Shown: piece by piece, positions 44,235 through 53,915 of the stretch
Numbering within the stretch: the stretch's first letter is position 1
Layout of the letters: the number at the start of each line of letters is the position of its first letter
Source of the DNA: Loktanella sp. SALINAS62
GTDB lineage: Bacteria > Pseudomonadota > Alphaproteobacteria > Rhodobacterales > Rhodobacteraceae
Direction of reading: 5' to 3'
DNA: 64,000 nucleotides
Assembly (NCBI RefSeq): GCF_018263905.1
Contig: NZ_JAAFZU010000012.1
Span: 109,518 to 173,517, forward strand
The notes under the pieces: generated by a model
What the model saw: only the letters and a program-made list of their open reading frames with translations
What the model was told of the DNA's origin: nothing
The model's database searches: none
Translations under genes and position numbers: made by a program

Positions 44235-45110
44235 ATGCCACTGACCGTTCGGATCGAAGCCGCCATTCAGCGCGCCATTGCAAACGGGCAGGGCGGACTG
44301 GCCCCGGCCCGGCTGGCGGGCGCGCTTCATTATGCGACCGCGCCGGGGGGTGCCCGAATCCGGCCCACGATTCTGCTGTCCGTGGCGCGCGCCTGCGGCG
44401 ATGACGCCCCGCTACTGTCTGACGCTGCCGCCACCGCGCTAGAGTTGATCCATTGCGCAAGCCTTGTGCATGACGATCTGCCTTGCTTCGATGATGCCGA
44501 TACGCGCCGTGGCAAAGCTTCGGTGCATCGCGCCTATTCCGAATCGCTGGCGGTGCTGACAGGCGACAGCCTGATCGTGATGGGATTTCAGGTGTTGGCG
44601 CGCGCCGCTGCGACCCATCCCGTCCGGGCGATAGCGCTGATCGACGCGCTTGCGACCCGCACCGGCATGCCCGATGGCATCTGCGCCGGGCAGGGGTGGG
44701 AATCCGAAGACACCATCGACCTTGCCGCCTATCATCGGTCCAAGACCGGCGCATTGTTCATTGCCGCCACGACCATGGGGGCCATCGCCGCCGGTCAGGA
44801 TGCAGAACCATGGGAAGAGCTTGGCGACCGCATCGGAGAGGCGTTTCAGTTGGCGGACGATCTGCGCGACGCGCTGTGCAGTGCTGCCGATCTGGGCAAA
44901 CCCGCCGGTCAGGATGATCTGCACGGACGCCCCAATGCGGTCGCCGTCCTGGGCGTGCATGGGGCGGTCGCACGATTCGACGACATGCTGGCCGGCGCGA
45001 TCGCCAGCATCCCCGCCTGCCCCGGAGAGGCCGCATTGGCAGGCATGGTGCGCGCCTATGCCGACCGTCTGGTGCCTGCCGCCGCACGCCAGACCGTCCC
45101 CGGAGAGTGA
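44235..45110 (+). CDS. crtE: geranylgeranyl diphosphate synthase CrtE
   Basis: 291 residues of the trans-prenyltransferase family. The first Asp-rich motif is DDLPCFDDADTRRGK (about residues 80-94), the second is QLADDLRDALC (about residue 208), somewhat shorter than the usual DDxxD. GGARIRPTILL near the N-terminus binds substrate diphosphate. It makes GGPP for carotenoids and the bacteriochlorophyll phytyl tail. A CGGAGCCTGCC Shine-Dalgarno precedes the ATG. crtF starts in its stop codon. Confidence 0.95.
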   Translation: MPLTVRIEAAIQRAIANGQGGLAPARLAGALHYATAPGGARIRPTILLSVARACGDDAPLLSDAAATALELIHCASLVHDDLPCFDDADTRRGKASVHRAYSESLAVLTGDSLIVMGFQVLARAAATHPVRAIALIDALATRTGMPDGICAGQGWESEDTIDLAAYHRSKTGALFIAATTMGAIAAGQDAEPWEELGDRIGEAFQLADDLRDALCSAADLGKPAGQDDLHGRPNAVAVLGVHGAVARFDDMLAGAIASIPACPGEAALAGMVRAYADRLVPAAARQTVPGE

Positions 45111-46234
45111 CCGTCATTTCCGGCGATTTACCCGCCCCAAAGCGCCGCACGTCGCGTTGGACGCGTCTGATGGCGGACCCCGCGTTTCAGGCCCGCTGCG
45201 CGCGAATCCCGGTGTTGCGCCGTTTCGTCCGGCGCGAGGGCGAGGCGATGTTCGATCTGGTCGCGGGTTTCTGTCACAGCCAGATCCTGATGGCGCTTGT
45301 CCGGCTGGATATCCTGTCGCAATTGCTTGACGCGCCTGCATCGACCGAGACGCTGGCCGCCCGTGCCGCGATGCCTGTGCGCAACATGACCCTTTTGCTG
45401 AACGGCGCGGCCAGCCTGGGGCTGATCCGTCAGCGGCAGGCCATGTGGGGCTTAACGACGCGTGGCGCGGCGCTGACTGGTGTGCCGGGGCTGTCCGGGA
45501 TGATTGCGCACCATGATGTGCTGTACCGTGACCTGTCCGATCCGGTCGCCTTCTTTCGTGGGCAGGTGCAGACCGAATTGGCCGATTTCTGGCCTTATGT
45601 CTTTGGGGCTGCGGGGGCGACCGATCCCGGCGTCACGCAGACCTATTCGCAACTGATGGCTGACAGTCAGCTCTTGGTGGCGCAGGACACGCTTTCTGCG
45701 GTCGATTTCTCCGATGCGCGGCATGTGCTTGATGTCGGCGGCGGTACGGGTGCCTTTCTGACAGCGCTGGGCGAACGGCACGCCGGGCCGCATCTGTCAC
45801 TGTTTGATCTGCCTGCGGTCGCACCCGCAGCGGTGCAACGGTTCAACCGCGCCGGACTGGCTGACCGCAGTACGATTCACAGTGGATCGTTTCGGGATGA
45901 CCCGCTGCCGATGGGCGCGGATACCATCACGCTGGTGCGTGTTCTGTACGATCACGCTGACCCCACCGTCATGGCGTTGTTGCGGGCCGCGCGTGCCGCC
46001 TTGCCGCCCGGCGGGCGCATCGTCGTATCCGAACCGATGACCGGCGGCGCACGCCCGACCCGGGCAGGTGACGCTTACTTCGCACTGTATTGTCAGGCGA
46101 TGCGGACCGGTCAGGCGCGGTCCCAACAGCAGATTGCGGGGCTGCTCGGGCAGGCGGGGTTCACCGACGTCCGTTGCCCCGCAGCCAACCGTCCCTTTGT
46201 CACCAGCGTTGTCACAGGTGTCAATCAAAGTTGA
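45107..46234 (+). CDS. crtF: hydroxyneurosporene O-methyltransferase CrtF
   Basis: 375 residues. An N-terminal helical dimerisation region (LVAGFCHSQILMALVRLDIL, about 45-65) is followed by the SAM-binding fold HVLDVGGGTGAFLTAL (about 205-220) and the catalytic-region VRVLYDHADP. It methylates the 1-hydroxyl of hydroxylated carotenoids, giving methoxy groups as in spheroidene. Starts with a GTG that overlaps the crtE stop. Its own stop lies within the first of three operators ahead of bchC. Confidence 0.94.
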   Translation: MTVISGDLPAPKRRTSRWTRLMADPAFQARCARIPVLRRFVRREGEAMFDLVAGFCHSQILMALVRLDILSQLLDAPASTETLAARAAMPVRNMTLLLNGAASLGLIRQRQAMWGLTTRGAALTGVPGLSGMIAHHDVLYRDLSDPVAFFRGQVQTELADFWPYVFGAAGATDPGVTQTYSQLMADSQLLVAQDTLSAVDFSDARHVLDVGGGTGAFLTALGERHAGPHLSLFDLPAVAPAAVQRFNRAGLADRSTIHSGSFRDDPLPMGADTITLVRVLYDHADPTVMALLRAARAALPPGGRIVVSEPMTGGARPTRAGDAYFALYCQAMRTGQARSQQQIAGLLGQAGFTDVRCPAANRPFVTSVVTGVNQS

Positions 46235-46236
46235 CA
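46219..46236. promoter_or_regulatory. PpsR/CrtJ-type operator A (bchC)
   Basis: TGTCAATCAAAGTTGACA, an exact TGT-N12-ACA with a TGTCA/TGACA dyad. It overlaps the crtF stop codon. First of three operators at 25-26 base spacing. Confidence 0.88.
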
Positions 46237-46243
46237 CTTAACC

Positions 46244-46261
46244 TGTCCAACTGGGTTGACA
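46244..46261. promoter_or_regulatory. PpsR/CrtJ-type operator B (bchC)
   Basis: TGTCCAACTGGGTTGACA, TGT-N12-ACA. Its right end (TTGACA) coincides with the proposed -35 element of the bchC promoter. Confidence 0.88.
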
Positions 46262-46283
46262 CACGCCCGTGTCTAGCTAAAGT
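46256..46283 (+). promoter_or_regulatory. candidate sigma-70 promoter of bchC-bchXYZ-puf
   Basis: TTGACA (46256-46261), 16-base spacer, TAAAGT (46278-46283), about 50 bases ahead of the bchC start. The consensus -35 and its interleaving with operators B and C make this the best candidate for the start of the superoperon transcript. Confidence 0.55.
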
Positions 46284-46287
46284 GACA
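46270..46287. promoter_or_regulatory. PpsR/CrtJ-type operator C (bchC)
   Basis: TGTCTAGCTAAAGTGACA, TGT-N12-ACA with the full dyad. It covers the proposed -10 element, so a bound repressor would exclude RNA polymerase. Confidence 0.88.
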
Positions 46288-46336
46288 GGTGTTCGGCCCC
46301 GCGTTTCAGCGCGACCGGACCAAAACGGAGACCGAT

Positions 46337-47272
46337 GTGTTTACTGATGCTGTCATCCTTCATGAACCCCGCCGAATCGGCGTAGAGCAGGTGACGCTTG
46401 TGGCGCCCCAGCCGGGTGATGTTGTGGTATCAGTCCAGTATTCCGGCATCTCGACTGGCACCGAAAAACTGTTCTGGTCGGGTGACATGCCGCCGTTTCC
46501 CGGCATGGGCTACCCGCTTGTCCCCGGCTATGAAGCCACGGGCGAAGTGGTCGAATCATACGATCCGGCAACCCCGGTCGGCACCACTGTCTTTGTTCCT
46601 GGCGCGACCTGTTTCGATGATGCGCATGGTCTTTTCGGTGGGGCGTCCGCCACACTGATCACCCCGGCCACCCGCGTCACGCCGCTGGATGCCACACATG
46701 GCGCATCAGGCGCATTGCTGGCGCTGGCGGCGACCGCCTATCACGCGATGACGGGGTCCGGCAAAACCGCACCTGACCTGATCGTCGGTCACGGCACGCT
46801 TGGCCGTCTTTTGGCGCGGTTGACCGTTTTGTCCGGCGCGCCTGCGCCCACCGTTTGGGAAATCGATCCGGCCCGCGTTTGCGGCGCTGACGGCTACACC
46901 GTGACGAACGCCGCCGATGATCCGCGCCGCGATTATACCGCGATCTACGATGCAAGCGGTCAGGCGGCCCTGCTGCCCGATCTGATCGCCCGCCTTGCAA
47001 AGGGTGGCGAGATCACGCTGGCCGGATTCTATACCGATCCGATCAAATTCGCCTTTGTCCCTGCCTTTATGCGCGAAGCACGGCTGCGTATCGCCGCCGA
47101 ATGGCAGCCCGCTGACATGACCGCGACGCGAAATCTGGTGGATGATGGGCGGCTGATCCTGTCGGATATGATTACGCATACGCGCCCCGCACATGATGCC
47201 GCCGCCGCCTACGACGCGGCCTTTACCGATCCCGCCTGCCTGAAAATGATCCTCGATTGGAATGCCGCATGA
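46337..47272 (+). CDS. bchC: 3-hydroxyethyl bacteriochlorophyllide a dehydrogenase BchC
   Basis: 311 residues, a zinc-less-looking medium-chain dehydrogenase: [35 protein letters not shown] (about 32-66, in parts), [21 protein letters not shown] as cofactor domain, and LTGxYTDP-like [15 protein letters not shown]. It oxidises the C3 hydroxyethyl to acetyl in the last steps of bacteriochlorophyll a synthesis. I chose the GTG at 46337 (CGGAGACCGAT ahead of it); the neighbouring ATG at 46335 is out of frame. The bchX ATG overlaps its stop. Confidence 0.94.
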   Translation: MFTDAVILHEPRRIGVEQVTLVAPQPGDVVVSVQYSGISTGTEKLFWSGDMPPFPGMGYPLVPGYEATGEVVESYDPATPVGTTVFVPGATCFDDAHGLFGGASATLITPATRVTPLDATHGASGALLALAATAYHAMTGSGKTAPDLIVGHGTLGRLLARLTVLSGAPAPTVWEIDPARVCGADGYTVTNAADDPRRDYTAIYDASGQAALLPDLIARLAKGGEITLAGFYTDPIKFAFVPAFMREARLRIAAEWQPADMTATRNLVDDGRLILSDMITHTRPAHDAAAAYDAAFTDPACLKMILDWNAA

Positions 47273-48270
47273 AAGACGAAGTCCCGAACCTGCGTGACTA
47301 CGACCAGACCTTGCGCGACGAGGCGGCTGAACCTTCACTGGAAGTGCCGCAGGGCGAACCGACGTCCAAAACGCAGATCATCGCGATCTATGGCAAGGGC
47401 GGCATCGGCAAATCATTCACCTTGGCGAACCTGTCGTACATGATGGCCGAAATGGGCAAACGCGTCCTGTTGATCGGCTGTGATCCGAAATCCGACACCA
47501 CCAGCCTGCTGTTCGGCGGCAAAGCCTGCCCGACGATCATCGAAACCTCGTCGAAAAAGAAACTCGCCGGCGAAGAAGTCAGTATCGGTGACGTCTGTTT
47601 CAAGCGCGGCGGCGTCTTTGCCATGGAACTCGGCGGGCCAGAGGTCGGTCGCGGCTGCGGCGGTCGCGGTATCATCCACGGGTTCGAACTGCTGGAAAAG
47701 CTGGGATTCCACGATTGGGATTTTGACTACGTCCTGCTCGATTTTCTGGGCGATGTGGTCTGCGGTGGTTTCGGTCTACCGATTGCCCGCGACATGGCGC
47801 AAAAGGTGATCCTTGTCGCGTCGAACGACCTGCAGTCGCTTTATGTGGCCAACAACGTCTGCTCTGCGGTGGAATACTTCCGCAAGATGGGCGGCAATGT
47901 CGGCGTCGCCGGTCTGGTCATCAACAAGGACGACCACTCTGGCGAGGCGCAGGCTTTTGCCAAGGCGGTCAACATTCCCGTGCTCGCCGCAATTCCGCAG
48001 GATGACGACCTGCGCAAGAAATCTGCCAACTACCAGATCGTCGGCACCCATGCGTCGCAATGGGGCCCGATGTTCGAAAGTCTGGCCGAAGCCGTCGGGA
48101 TCGCGCCCCCGGTCCGCCCGACACCGCTGGATCAGGACGGCCTGCTGGGCCTGTTCGACAGCAAGGACACCGGCGGCGACTACCAGCTTGTGCCCGCCAC
48201 TGCCACCGACATGCGTGGCAAATACGGTGCGACCACCGCCAGCCTGGAAGTGATCTACGATGACGCGTGA
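47269..48270 (+). CDS. bchX: chlorophyllide a reductase iron protein BchX
   Basis: 333 residues, NifH-like. P-loop [20 protein letters not shown] (about residue 43), [10 protein letters not shown], and the two [4Fe-4S] cysteines in GRGCGGRG and DVVCGGFG that bridge the dimer. It delivers electrons with ATP to BchY-BchZ to reduce the B ring of chlorophyllide a. Starts at ATG 47269 in the bchC stop; bchY begins 11 bases before its end. Confidence 0.97.
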   Translation: MKDEVPNLRDYDQTLRDEAAEPSLEVPQGEPTSKTQIIAIYGKGGIGKSFTLANLSYMMAEMGKRVLLIGCDPKSDTTSLLFGGKACPTIIETSSKKKLAGEEVSIGDVCFKRGGVFAMELGGPEVGRGCGGRGIIHGFELLEKLGFHDWDFDYVLLDFLGDVVCGGFGLPIARDMAQKVILVASNDLQSLYVANNVCSAVEYFRKMGGNVGVAGLVINKDDHSGEAQAFAKAVNIPVLAAIPQDDDLRKKSANYQIVGTHASQWGPMFESLAEAVGIAPPVRPTPLDQDGLLGLFDSKDTGGDYQLVPATATDMRGKYGATTASLEVIYDDA

Positions 48271-49861
48271 AGGGTTCCACGTCAGCAAGGACGCCGACGG
48301 CACCGTGCTGGTCACGGAATCCCCTGCTTCTTCTTGCCAAAAATATCCCGGGGGGGATGCGACAGCATCGGGGGCAGAGCCCCCTGCCGACGCCGGTCTT
48401 TGTTCATCACGATCCGAAATGGATGTCGCGGCGCGCAAGGCCGGACAGTCCGACATCCTCGACCAATACGCTGCCGATTATCCCAAAGGTCCGCACGACC
48501 AGCCGCAATCCATGTGCCCTGCTTTCGGGTCGTTGCGGGTTGGCCTGCGCATGAAACGGGTTGCGACGGTGTTGTCGGGTTCTGCCTGCTGCGTTTATGG
48601 CCTGACATTCGTGTCGCATTTCTACGGGGCGCGCCGGTCGGTGGGCTATGTGCCGTTCAATTCCGAAACGCTTGTCACCGGCAAGCTGTTCGAAGACATC
48701 CGTGAAGCCGTGCATGACATGGCCGACCCCGACCGTTATGACGCGATCGTCGTGACGAACCTGTGCGTGCCGACGGCCTCTGGCGTGCCGCTGCGCCTGC
48801 TTCCCAAAGATATCAACGGCGTGCGGATCATCGGCATCGACGTGCCCGGTTTTGGCATCCCGACCCACGCCGAAGCCAAAGACGTGCTGGCCGGCGCCAT
48901 GCTGAACTACGCCCGGGCAGAAGCACAGGCCGGCCCCGTCGCCCGCCCTGCGCAAGCACCGTCCGATCTGCCCGCCGTCGCATTGCTGGGCGAAATGTTC
49001 CCCGCCGATCCCATGATGATCGGCGCGATGCTGGCGCCCATGGGGCTTGCTGCCGGGCCGACCGTGCCGACCCGCGAATGGCGCGAACTTTATGCCGCAC
49101 TCGACTGTGGGGTCGCTGCGGCGATCCATCCTTTCTATACCGCCAGCGTCCGTGAATTTCAGGCCGCAGGCCGCAAGATTGTGGGGTCTGCCCCTGTGGG
49201 TCACGACGGCACTGCCACGTGGCTGGCGGCCATCGGTGACGCCTATGGTATTGCGGCTGATAAAATTGCCGCTGCGCAAAACTCGTTTCTACCTGCGATC
49301 AAGGCCGCGCTGTCCGGCGCGCAGGTCAAGGGCCGGATCACCGTATCGGGTTATGAAGGGTCCGAACTGCTGGTCGCGCGCCTGCTGATCGAAAGCGGCG
49401 CGGATGTGCCCTATGTCGGCACCGCCTGTGCAAAATCGCCTTGGTCCGCCGATGATGCCGCGTGGCTTTCGGCCAAGGGCGTCAAGGTCAAATTCCGCGC
49501 CAGCCTCGAAGACGATCTGGCCGCGATGGAAGGTCTGCGCCCCGATCTGGCCATCGGCACCACGCCTGTCGTGCAACAGGCCAAGGAACTGGGCGTGCCC
49601 GCGCTTTACTTCACCAATCTGATTTCGGCGCGTCCGCTGATGGGGCCTGCCGGTGCAGGCAGCCTGCAACAGGTCGTGACAGCGGCCATGGGGAACGGCG
49701 ATCGCATGGCGAAAATGCGTGGCTTCTTCGAAGGTGTGGGCACCGGCGATACCGCTGGCGTCTGGGAAGGCAGCCCTAATCTGCGCCCCGATTTCCGCGC
49801 CCAGCACCAAAAGAAACTGGACAAGCAGGCCCGCGCCGCGAAAGCGGAGCAGATGATATGA
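48260..49861 (+). CDS. bchY: chlorophyllide a reductase subunit BchY (with in-frame repeat insertion)
   Basis: 533 residues, longer than the roughly 500 typical of BchY. The catalytic core is intact: [20 protein letters not shown] with [30 protein letters not shown] with the cluster cysteines, and [14 protein letters not shown]. The excess is at the N-terminus: residues about 22-44 are encoded by a palindromic intergenic-type repeat (48327-48395) and read [20 protein letters not shown]. The frame stays open and the rest of the gene looks fully functional. With BchZ it forms the NifDK-like catalytic heterotetramer. ATG at 48260 overlaps bchX. Confidence 0.95.
   Translation: MTREGFHVSKDADGTVLVTESPASSCQKYPGGDATASGAEPPADAGLCSSRSEMDVAARKAGQSDILDQYAADYPKGPHDQPQSMCPAFGSLRVGLRMKRVATVLSGSACCVYGLTFVSHFYGARRSVGYVPFNSETLVTGKLFEDIREAVHDMADPDRYDAIVVTNLCVPTASGVPLRLLPKDINGVRIIGIDVPGFGIPTHAEAKDVLAGAMLNYARAEAQAGPVARPAQAPSDLPAVALLGEMFPADPMMIGAMLAPMGLAAGPTVPTREWRELYAALDCGVAAAIHPFYTASVREFQAAGRKIVGSAPVGHDGTATWLAAIGDAYGIAADKIAAAQNSFLPAIKAALSGAQVKGRITVSGYEGSELLVARLLIESGADVPYVGTACAKSPWSADDAAWLSAKGVKVKFRASLEDDLAAMEGLRPDLAIGTTPVVQQAKELGVPALYFTNLISARPLMGPAGAGSLQQVVTAAMGNGDRMAKMRGFFEGVGTGDTAGVWEGSPNLRPDFRAQHQKKLDKQARAAKAEQMI
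48327..48395. repeat. palindromic repeat embedded in bchY
   Basis: Begins CTTCTTCTTGCCAAAAATA, followed by a CCCGGGGGGG run and ending in GGGGGC-AGA-GCCCCC (48370-48384). Roseobacter genomes carry this kind of element between genes (from general familiarity). The CTTGCCAAAAATA core also occurs, inverted, at 25060-25072. Boundaries are approximate. Confidence 0.65.
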
Positions 49862-49910
49862 CCCCGCAGTTTTGCAAAAACTCGGCTGGCCCCATGACAG
49901 GGGGTGCGTC

Positions 49911-51365
49911 ATGCTGGTGACAGACCACGACCGCGCGGGCGGCTATTGGGGCGCGGTTTACGCGTTCTGCGCGACCAAGGGGCTGCAAGTCGTCATTGAT
50001 GGACCCGTGGGATGCGAAAACCTGCCGGTGACATCGGTTCTGCATTACACCGACGGCCTGCCGCCGCACGAATTGCCCATTGTCGTCACGGGCTTGGGCG
50101 AAACCGAAATGGGCGAAGGCACCGAAGCGGCGATGAAACGCGCTTGGGACGTGCTGGACCCCGCGCTGCCCGCCGTTGTCGTCACCGGGTCAATCGCGGA
50201 AATGATCGGTGGCGGTGTCACACCGCAGGGCACCAATATCCAACGGTTTCTGCCGCGCACCATCGACGAGGATCAATGGGAATCCGCAGACCGCGCGATG
50301 ACCTGGCTGTTCACTGAATTCGGCCAGACCAAAGGCCGGATGCCGCCCGAGAAGAAGCGTGAAGAGGGGTCCGCCCCCCGCGTCAATATTCTGGGGCCGA
50401 TGTACGGCACGTTCAACATGCCGTCCGATCTGGCCGAAATCCGCCGTCTGGTCGAAGCCATCGGGGCAGAGGTCAACATGGTCATGCCGCTGGGCAGCCA
50501 TCTGGCGGAAATGCGCAATCTGGTGAACGCCGATGTGAATATCTGCATGTACCGCGAATTCGGTCGCGGCCTGTGCGAAGTGCTGGGCAAGCCGTATCTG
50601 CAGGCCCCCATCGGGATCGAACAGACGACGAAATTTCTGCGCACGCTGGGCGAATTGCTGGGGCTGGACCCCGAACCGTTCATCGAACGTGAAAAGCATT
50701 CGACGTTGAAACCCGTCTGGGATCTGTGGCGGTCCGTCACGCAGGATTTCTTTGCGACCGCTGAATTCGCGGTCGTCGGCACCGAAACCTATACCCGTGG
50801 TATCCGCGCCTATCTGGAAACCGATCTGGGCTTTCCCTGCGCCTTTGCGGTGGCTCGCATCCGGGGCAAGAAAACCAACAATGACGACGTGCGGCATATG
50901 TTGCACACCAAACGCCCCCTGATCGTGATGGGGTCGATCAACGAGAAAATGTATTTGGCGGAAATGAAGCAGGGCTTTGGCCCCGCACCCGTATTCATTC
51001 CCGCAAGCTTTCCCGGTGCCGCGATCCGCAGGCACACGGGCACGCCGTTCATGGGCTACGCAGGCGCCACCTATCTGCTGCAAGAGGTCTGCAACGGGCT
51101 GTTCGATGCCCTGTTCCATATCCTGCCGCTGGGGTCTGACATGGATTCCGGCCCTGCGACACCCACCAGTCAGGCGCAATTGCCCTGGGATGCTGACGCG
51201 CAGGCGCGGCTAGACGACATCGTGGCCAGCCACCCGATCCTGACACGGATCTCGGCGGCCAAATCATTGCGCGACGCGGCCGAAAAAGCCGCGCGTGACA
51301 ACGGGGACGACCGTGTGGTGCTGACCACCGTCGCGGCCCTTCATTCAGGAGGACAGAATGACTGA
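49911..51365 (+). CDS. bchZ: chlorophyllide a reductase subunit BchZ
   Basis: 484 residues from the ATG at 49911 ([20 protein letters not shown]), which gives the family N-terminus and follows AGGGGGTGCGTC. The nitrogenase-like cluster Cys is in [55 protein letters not shown] and [23 protein letters not shown] follow. The last residues form the PCP-red-like domain ([20 protein letters not shown]). The ATG overlapping the bchY stop at 49858 is in another frame and closes quickly. pufQ begins before its stop. Confidence 0.96.
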   Translation: MLVTDHDRAGGYWGAVYAFCATKGLQVVIDGPVGCENLPVTSVLHYTDGLPPHELPIVVTGLGETEMGEGTEAAMKRAWDVLDPALPAVVVTGSIAEMIGGGVTPQGTNIQRFLPRTIDEDQWESADRAMTWLFTEFGQTKGRMPPEKKREEGSAPRVNILGPMYGTFNMPSDLAEIRRLVEAIGAEVNMVMPLGSHLAEMRNLVNADVNICMYREFGRGLCEVLGKPYLQAPIGIEQTTKFLRTLGELLGLDPEPFIEREKHSTLKPVWDLWRSVTQDFFATAEFAVVGTETYTRGIRAYLETDLGFPCAFAVARIRGKKTNNDDVRHMLHTKRPLIVMGSINEKMYLAEMKQGFGPAPVFIPASFPGAAIRRHTGTPFMGYAGATYLLQEVCNGLFDALFHILPLGSDMDSGPATPTSQAQLPWDADAQARLDDIVASHPILTRISAAKSLRDAAEKAARDNGDDRVVLTTVAALHSGGQND

Positions 51366-51582
51366 TTTCACCACCGACACACCGATGGTCCGCGACCGCA
51401 CGGCGCCGCCGAAGCGCGAATATTACGCCTATTTCGCGCTGATCTTTGCGGCCACGCTGCCGCTGTCGCTGCTGACATGGGCGCTGAAGGCCGCACGCCG
51501 GATGGAGTTGCCTGAAAAAGGCCCCATCGCCAGCGCCTGGAGTCAGGCCCGTATTATTACGCCGCACATTTTCAGTGCATAG
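51358..51582 (+). CDS. pufQ: PufQ protein
   Basis: 74 residues with one membrane helix ([22 protein letters not shown], about residues 24-45) preceded by a PPKRE segment, and a C-terminal helix ending [11 protein letters not shown]. PufQ is thought to help bacteriochlorophyll synthesis or delivery to the puf-encoded complexes; its exact role is unsettled. Overlaps bchZ by eight bases, tying puf to the bchCXYZ transcript. Confidence 0.92.
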   Translation: MTDFTTDTPMVRDRTAPPKREYYAYFALIFAATLPLSLLTWALKAARRMELPEKGPIASAWSQARIITPHIFSA

Positions 51583-51601
51583 CGTTACCCATTTCGCCAG
51601 T

Positions 51602-51657
51602 CCCCGGGCCGGCGAATTACGCGGGGGATACGCCCCCGCAATACCCGGCCGCCGGGG
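51602..51657 (+). other. nested hairpins between pufQ and pufB
   Basis: An inner stem GCGGGGG/CCCCCGC (51621-51627 with 51633-51639) is enclosed by an outer stem (CCCCGG 51602-51607 with CCGGGG 51652-51657, and GGCCGG 51607-51612 with CCGGCC 51645-51650). Such structure would mark the 5' end of a processed, stable pufBA mRNA. No gene lies in 51583-51690. Confidence 0.7.
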
Positions 51658-51690
51658 TGCGCGGCGTCAGTTCATAGTTGGAGACTAACG

Positions 51691-51849
51691 ATGGCTGATA
51701 AAACCGACCTGTCCTTTACAGGTCTGACAGACGAGCAAGCGCAGGAGCTGCACACAGTCTACATGAGCGGATTTACGATCTTCACCGCGATCGCGGTCGT
51801 GGCACATGTGCTGACGTACATCAAACTGCCTTGGTTCAACTGGGGTTAA
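51691..51849 (+). CDS. pufB: LH1 light-harvesting beta polypeptide PufB
   Basis: 52 residues: polar N-terminus [20 protein letters not shown] with a conserved His after it, then the membrane helix [17 protein letters not shown], whose His binds bacteriochlorophyll a, and the closing LPWFNWG. With PufA it forms the LH1 ring around the reaction centre. TTGGAGACTAACG precedes the ATG. Confidence 0.97.
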   Translation: MADKTDLSFTGLTDEQAQELHTVYMSGFTIFTAIAVVAHVLTYIKLPWFNWG

Positions 51850-51861
51850 AGGAGACTTATC

Positions 51862-52029
51862 ATGGCACAGTTCTACAAGATCTGGCTCATTTTCGACCCG
51901 CGCCGCGTTTTCGTGGCACAGGGCGTCTTCCTTTTTCTGCTGGCAGCGATGATTCACCTCGTCCTGCTTAGCAACCCGGAGACGAACTGGTTCAACCGTG
52001 CGTTCGGCAGCGAAATGGCCGCCGAATAA
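51862..52029 (+). CDS. pufA: LH1 light-harvesting alpha polypeptide PufA
   Basis: 55 residues: [20 protein letters not shown], then a single membrane helix with the bacteriochlorophyll-ligand His in [12 protein letters not shown] and the family tail [12 protein letters not shown]. It has AAAGGAGACTTATC as ribosome site, 12 bases after pufB. Alpha partner of the LH1 dimer unit. Confidence 0.97.
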   Translation: MAQFYKIWLIFDPRRVFVAQGVFLFLLAAMIHLVLLSNPETNWFNRAFGSEMAAE

Positions 52030-52044
52030 GCGACGGTAACGTCG

Positions 52045-52070
52045 CCGGGGGCGGGTCAGCTCGCCCCCGG
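52045..52070 (+). other. intercistronic stem-loop between pufA and pufL
   Basis: CCGGGGGCG (52045-52053) pairs with CGCCCCCGG (52062-52070), loop of eight. In Rhodobacter a hairpin at this place protects pufBA mRNA from 3' decay so that LH1 outnumbers reaction centres; the same job is likely here. Confidence 0.8.
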
Positions 52071-52126
52071 TAAACACGACAGGGATACGGCCATGGGGGC
52101 CGCGTCACGCAACGAGGGGACGCATT

Positions 52127-52960
52127 ATGGCGCAACTCAGCTTCGAGCGAAAATACCGCGTCCGCGGCGGGACGCTTGTAGGAGGGGACCTGTTCGATTT
52201 CTGGGTGGGGCCGTTCTATGTCGGCTTCTTCGGGGTCGTGACCTTCTTCTTTGCCGCCTTGGGCACAATTTTGATTTTTTACGGCGCCAGTCAGGGTCCA
52301 ACATGGAATCCGTGGCTGATTTCCATCGAACCGCCGGGCCTGGATGTCGGCTTGGGGGCTGCACCGCTGCTGGAAGGCGGTTTGTGGCAAATCATCACCA
52401 TCTGCGCGACTTTCGCGTTCATCGGCTGGATGATGCGAGAGGTCGAGATCTGCCGCAAACTTGGGATCGGGTATCATGTGCCCTTTGCCTTTGGGGTTGC
52501 GATTTTCGCCTATGTCACGCTGGTCATCATTCGGCCTGTCCTGATGGGCGCATGGGGATACGGATTTCCCTACGGCATTTTCAGCCACCTCGATTGGGTG
52601 AACAACACCGGCTATGCCTACGGCAATTTCCATTACAATCCGGCGCATATGGTCGCCATCAGCTTTTTCTGGATCACCGCACTGGCGCTTGCATTGCACG
52701 GGTCACTGATCCTGTCGGCGGTGAACCCCGCGCGCAAGGGTGACGAGGTCAAGACGCCCGACCACGAAGACACGTATTTCCGCGATTTGATCGGCTATTC
52801 GATCGGGCCGCTGGGGATTCACCGTCTGGGTCTGTTTCTGGCGCTGATGGCCGGTTTCTGGTCGGCGGTCTGCATCGTGATTTCAGGCACCATCTGGTTC
52901 GACGAATGGATCATCTGGTGGGACTGGTATTACGAGCTGCCGTGGTGGGTGAACCTGTGA
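52127..52960 (+). CDS. pufL: photosynthetic reaction centre L subunit PufL
   Basis: 277 residues, five membrane helices. Pigment and iron ligands are present: [10 protein letters not shown] (accessory bacteriochlorophyll), HYNPAHM (special pair), ALALHGSLI and LGIHRLGLF (non-haem iron), and the QB proton-path [11 protein letters not shown] with adjoining Glu-Asp. Ends PWWVNL, shorter than the Rhodobacter C-terminus. GAGGGGACGCATT precedes the ATG. Forms a type II reaction centre with PufM and PuhA, the latter not in this window. Confidence 0.98.
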   Translation: MAQLSFERKYRVRGGTLVGGDLFDFWVGPFYVGFFGVVTFFFAALGTILIFYGASQGPTWNPWLISIEPPGLDVGLGAAPLLEGGLWQIITICATFAFIGWMMREVEICRKLGIGYHVPFAFGVAIFAYVTLVIIRPVLMGAWGYGFPYGIFSHLDWVNNTGYAYGNFHYNPAHMVAISFFWITALALALHGSLILSAVNPARKGDEVKTPDHEDTYFRDLIGYSIGPLGIHRLGLFLALMAGFWSAVCIVISGTIWFDEWIIWWDWYYELPWWVNL

Positions 52961-52972
52961 GGAGTATGAAAC

Positions 52973-53899
52973 ATGGCTGAATATCAAAACATCTTTACGG
53001 CCGTCCAGGTTCAGGGTCCGCCCGAAATGGGCGTGATCGCCGACCCGACGACCCAGTTTGAACGGACAGACCGGGCCCGGTTTTCGACCCTTGCCGGTAT
53101 TTTCGGCAATGCACAGATCGGACCGGTCCATCTGGGCCCCTACGGGTTGGTCGCCGTCATCGGCTTTGCGGCTTGGTTCTTTATCATCGGCATGGTGTTC
53201 TGGGATCAGGCGGATTATTCGCCTGCGATCTTCCTGCGCGACCTGTTCTGGCTGTCGCTGGACCCGCCTGCGGCAGAATACGGTCTGGGCTTTGCGCCGC
53301 TGGATGATGGTGGGTGGTGGCTGATTTCCAGCTTCTTCTTTGCTGTCGGCTGCATCGCGTGGTGGATCCGCACTTATACCCGCGCCACGGCATTGGGCAT
53401 GGGGCATCACGTCAGCTGGGCATTTGCCGCCCTGCTGTGGCTGATTTTCGTGCTGAACTTCTTTCGTCCGATCGCCATGGGCAGTTGGTCCGAAGGCGTG
53501 CCTTATGGCATTTTCAGCCATCTGGACTGGACCAACCTGTTCTCGATCACCTACGGCAACCTGTTCTACAATCCGTTCCATGCGCTTTCGATCGTGTTCC
53601 TGTATGGCTCTGCCTTGCTGTTTGCGATGCACGGCGCAACCATTCTTGCAGTCAGCCGCTTTGGCGGTGACCGCGAACTGGAACAGATCTTGGATCGTGG
53701 GACGGCCACGGAACGGGCGGCGTTGTTCTGGCGCTGGACCATGGGCTTTAACGCCACGATGGAAGGTATCCACCGCTGGGCGTGGTGGTTCGCAGTGCTG
53801 ACCCCGCTGACCGGCGGAATCGGGATCCTGCTGACCGGTACGGTCGTCGACAACTGGTATGCCTGGGCACAGGTCCACAACTATGCCCCTGCCAACTGA
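52973..53899 (+). CDS. pufM: photosynthetic reaction centre M subunit PufM
   Basis: 308 residues. [20 protein letters not shown] and [22 protein letters not shown] carry the bacteriochlorophyll and iron histidines, [20 protein letters not shown] surrounds the M iron-ligand Glu, and [19 protein letters not shown] follows. The quinone-A site Trp is present in this last part. AGGAGTATGAAAC gives a good ribosome site 12 bases after pufL. Confidence 0.98.
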   Translation: MAEYQNIFTAVQVQGPPEMGVIADPTTQFERTDRARFSTLAGIFGNAQIGPVHLGPYGLVAVIGFAAWFFIIGMVFWDQADYSPAIFLRDLFWLSLDPPAAEYGLGFAPLDDGGWWLISSFFFAVGCIAWWIRTYTRATALGMGHHVSWAFAALLWLIFVLNFFRPIAMGSWSEGVPYGIFSHLDWTNLFSITYGNLFYNPFHALSIVFLYGSALLFAMHGATILAVSRFGGDRELEQILDRGTATERAALFWRWTMGFNATMEGIHRWAWWFAVLTPLTGGIGILLTGTVVDNWYAWAQVHNYAPAN

Positions 53900-53915
53900 T
53901 CAAGGAGCACGCGAT

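Noticed and set aside
46335..46337. ATG as start of bchC
   Set aside because: It is out of frame with BchC; the overlapping GTG at 46337 is in frame and well placed behind CGGAGA.
49858..49920. ATG overlapping the bchY stop as start of bchZ
   Set aside because: It is in a different frame that closes after about 20 codons; the family N-terminus starts at 49911.
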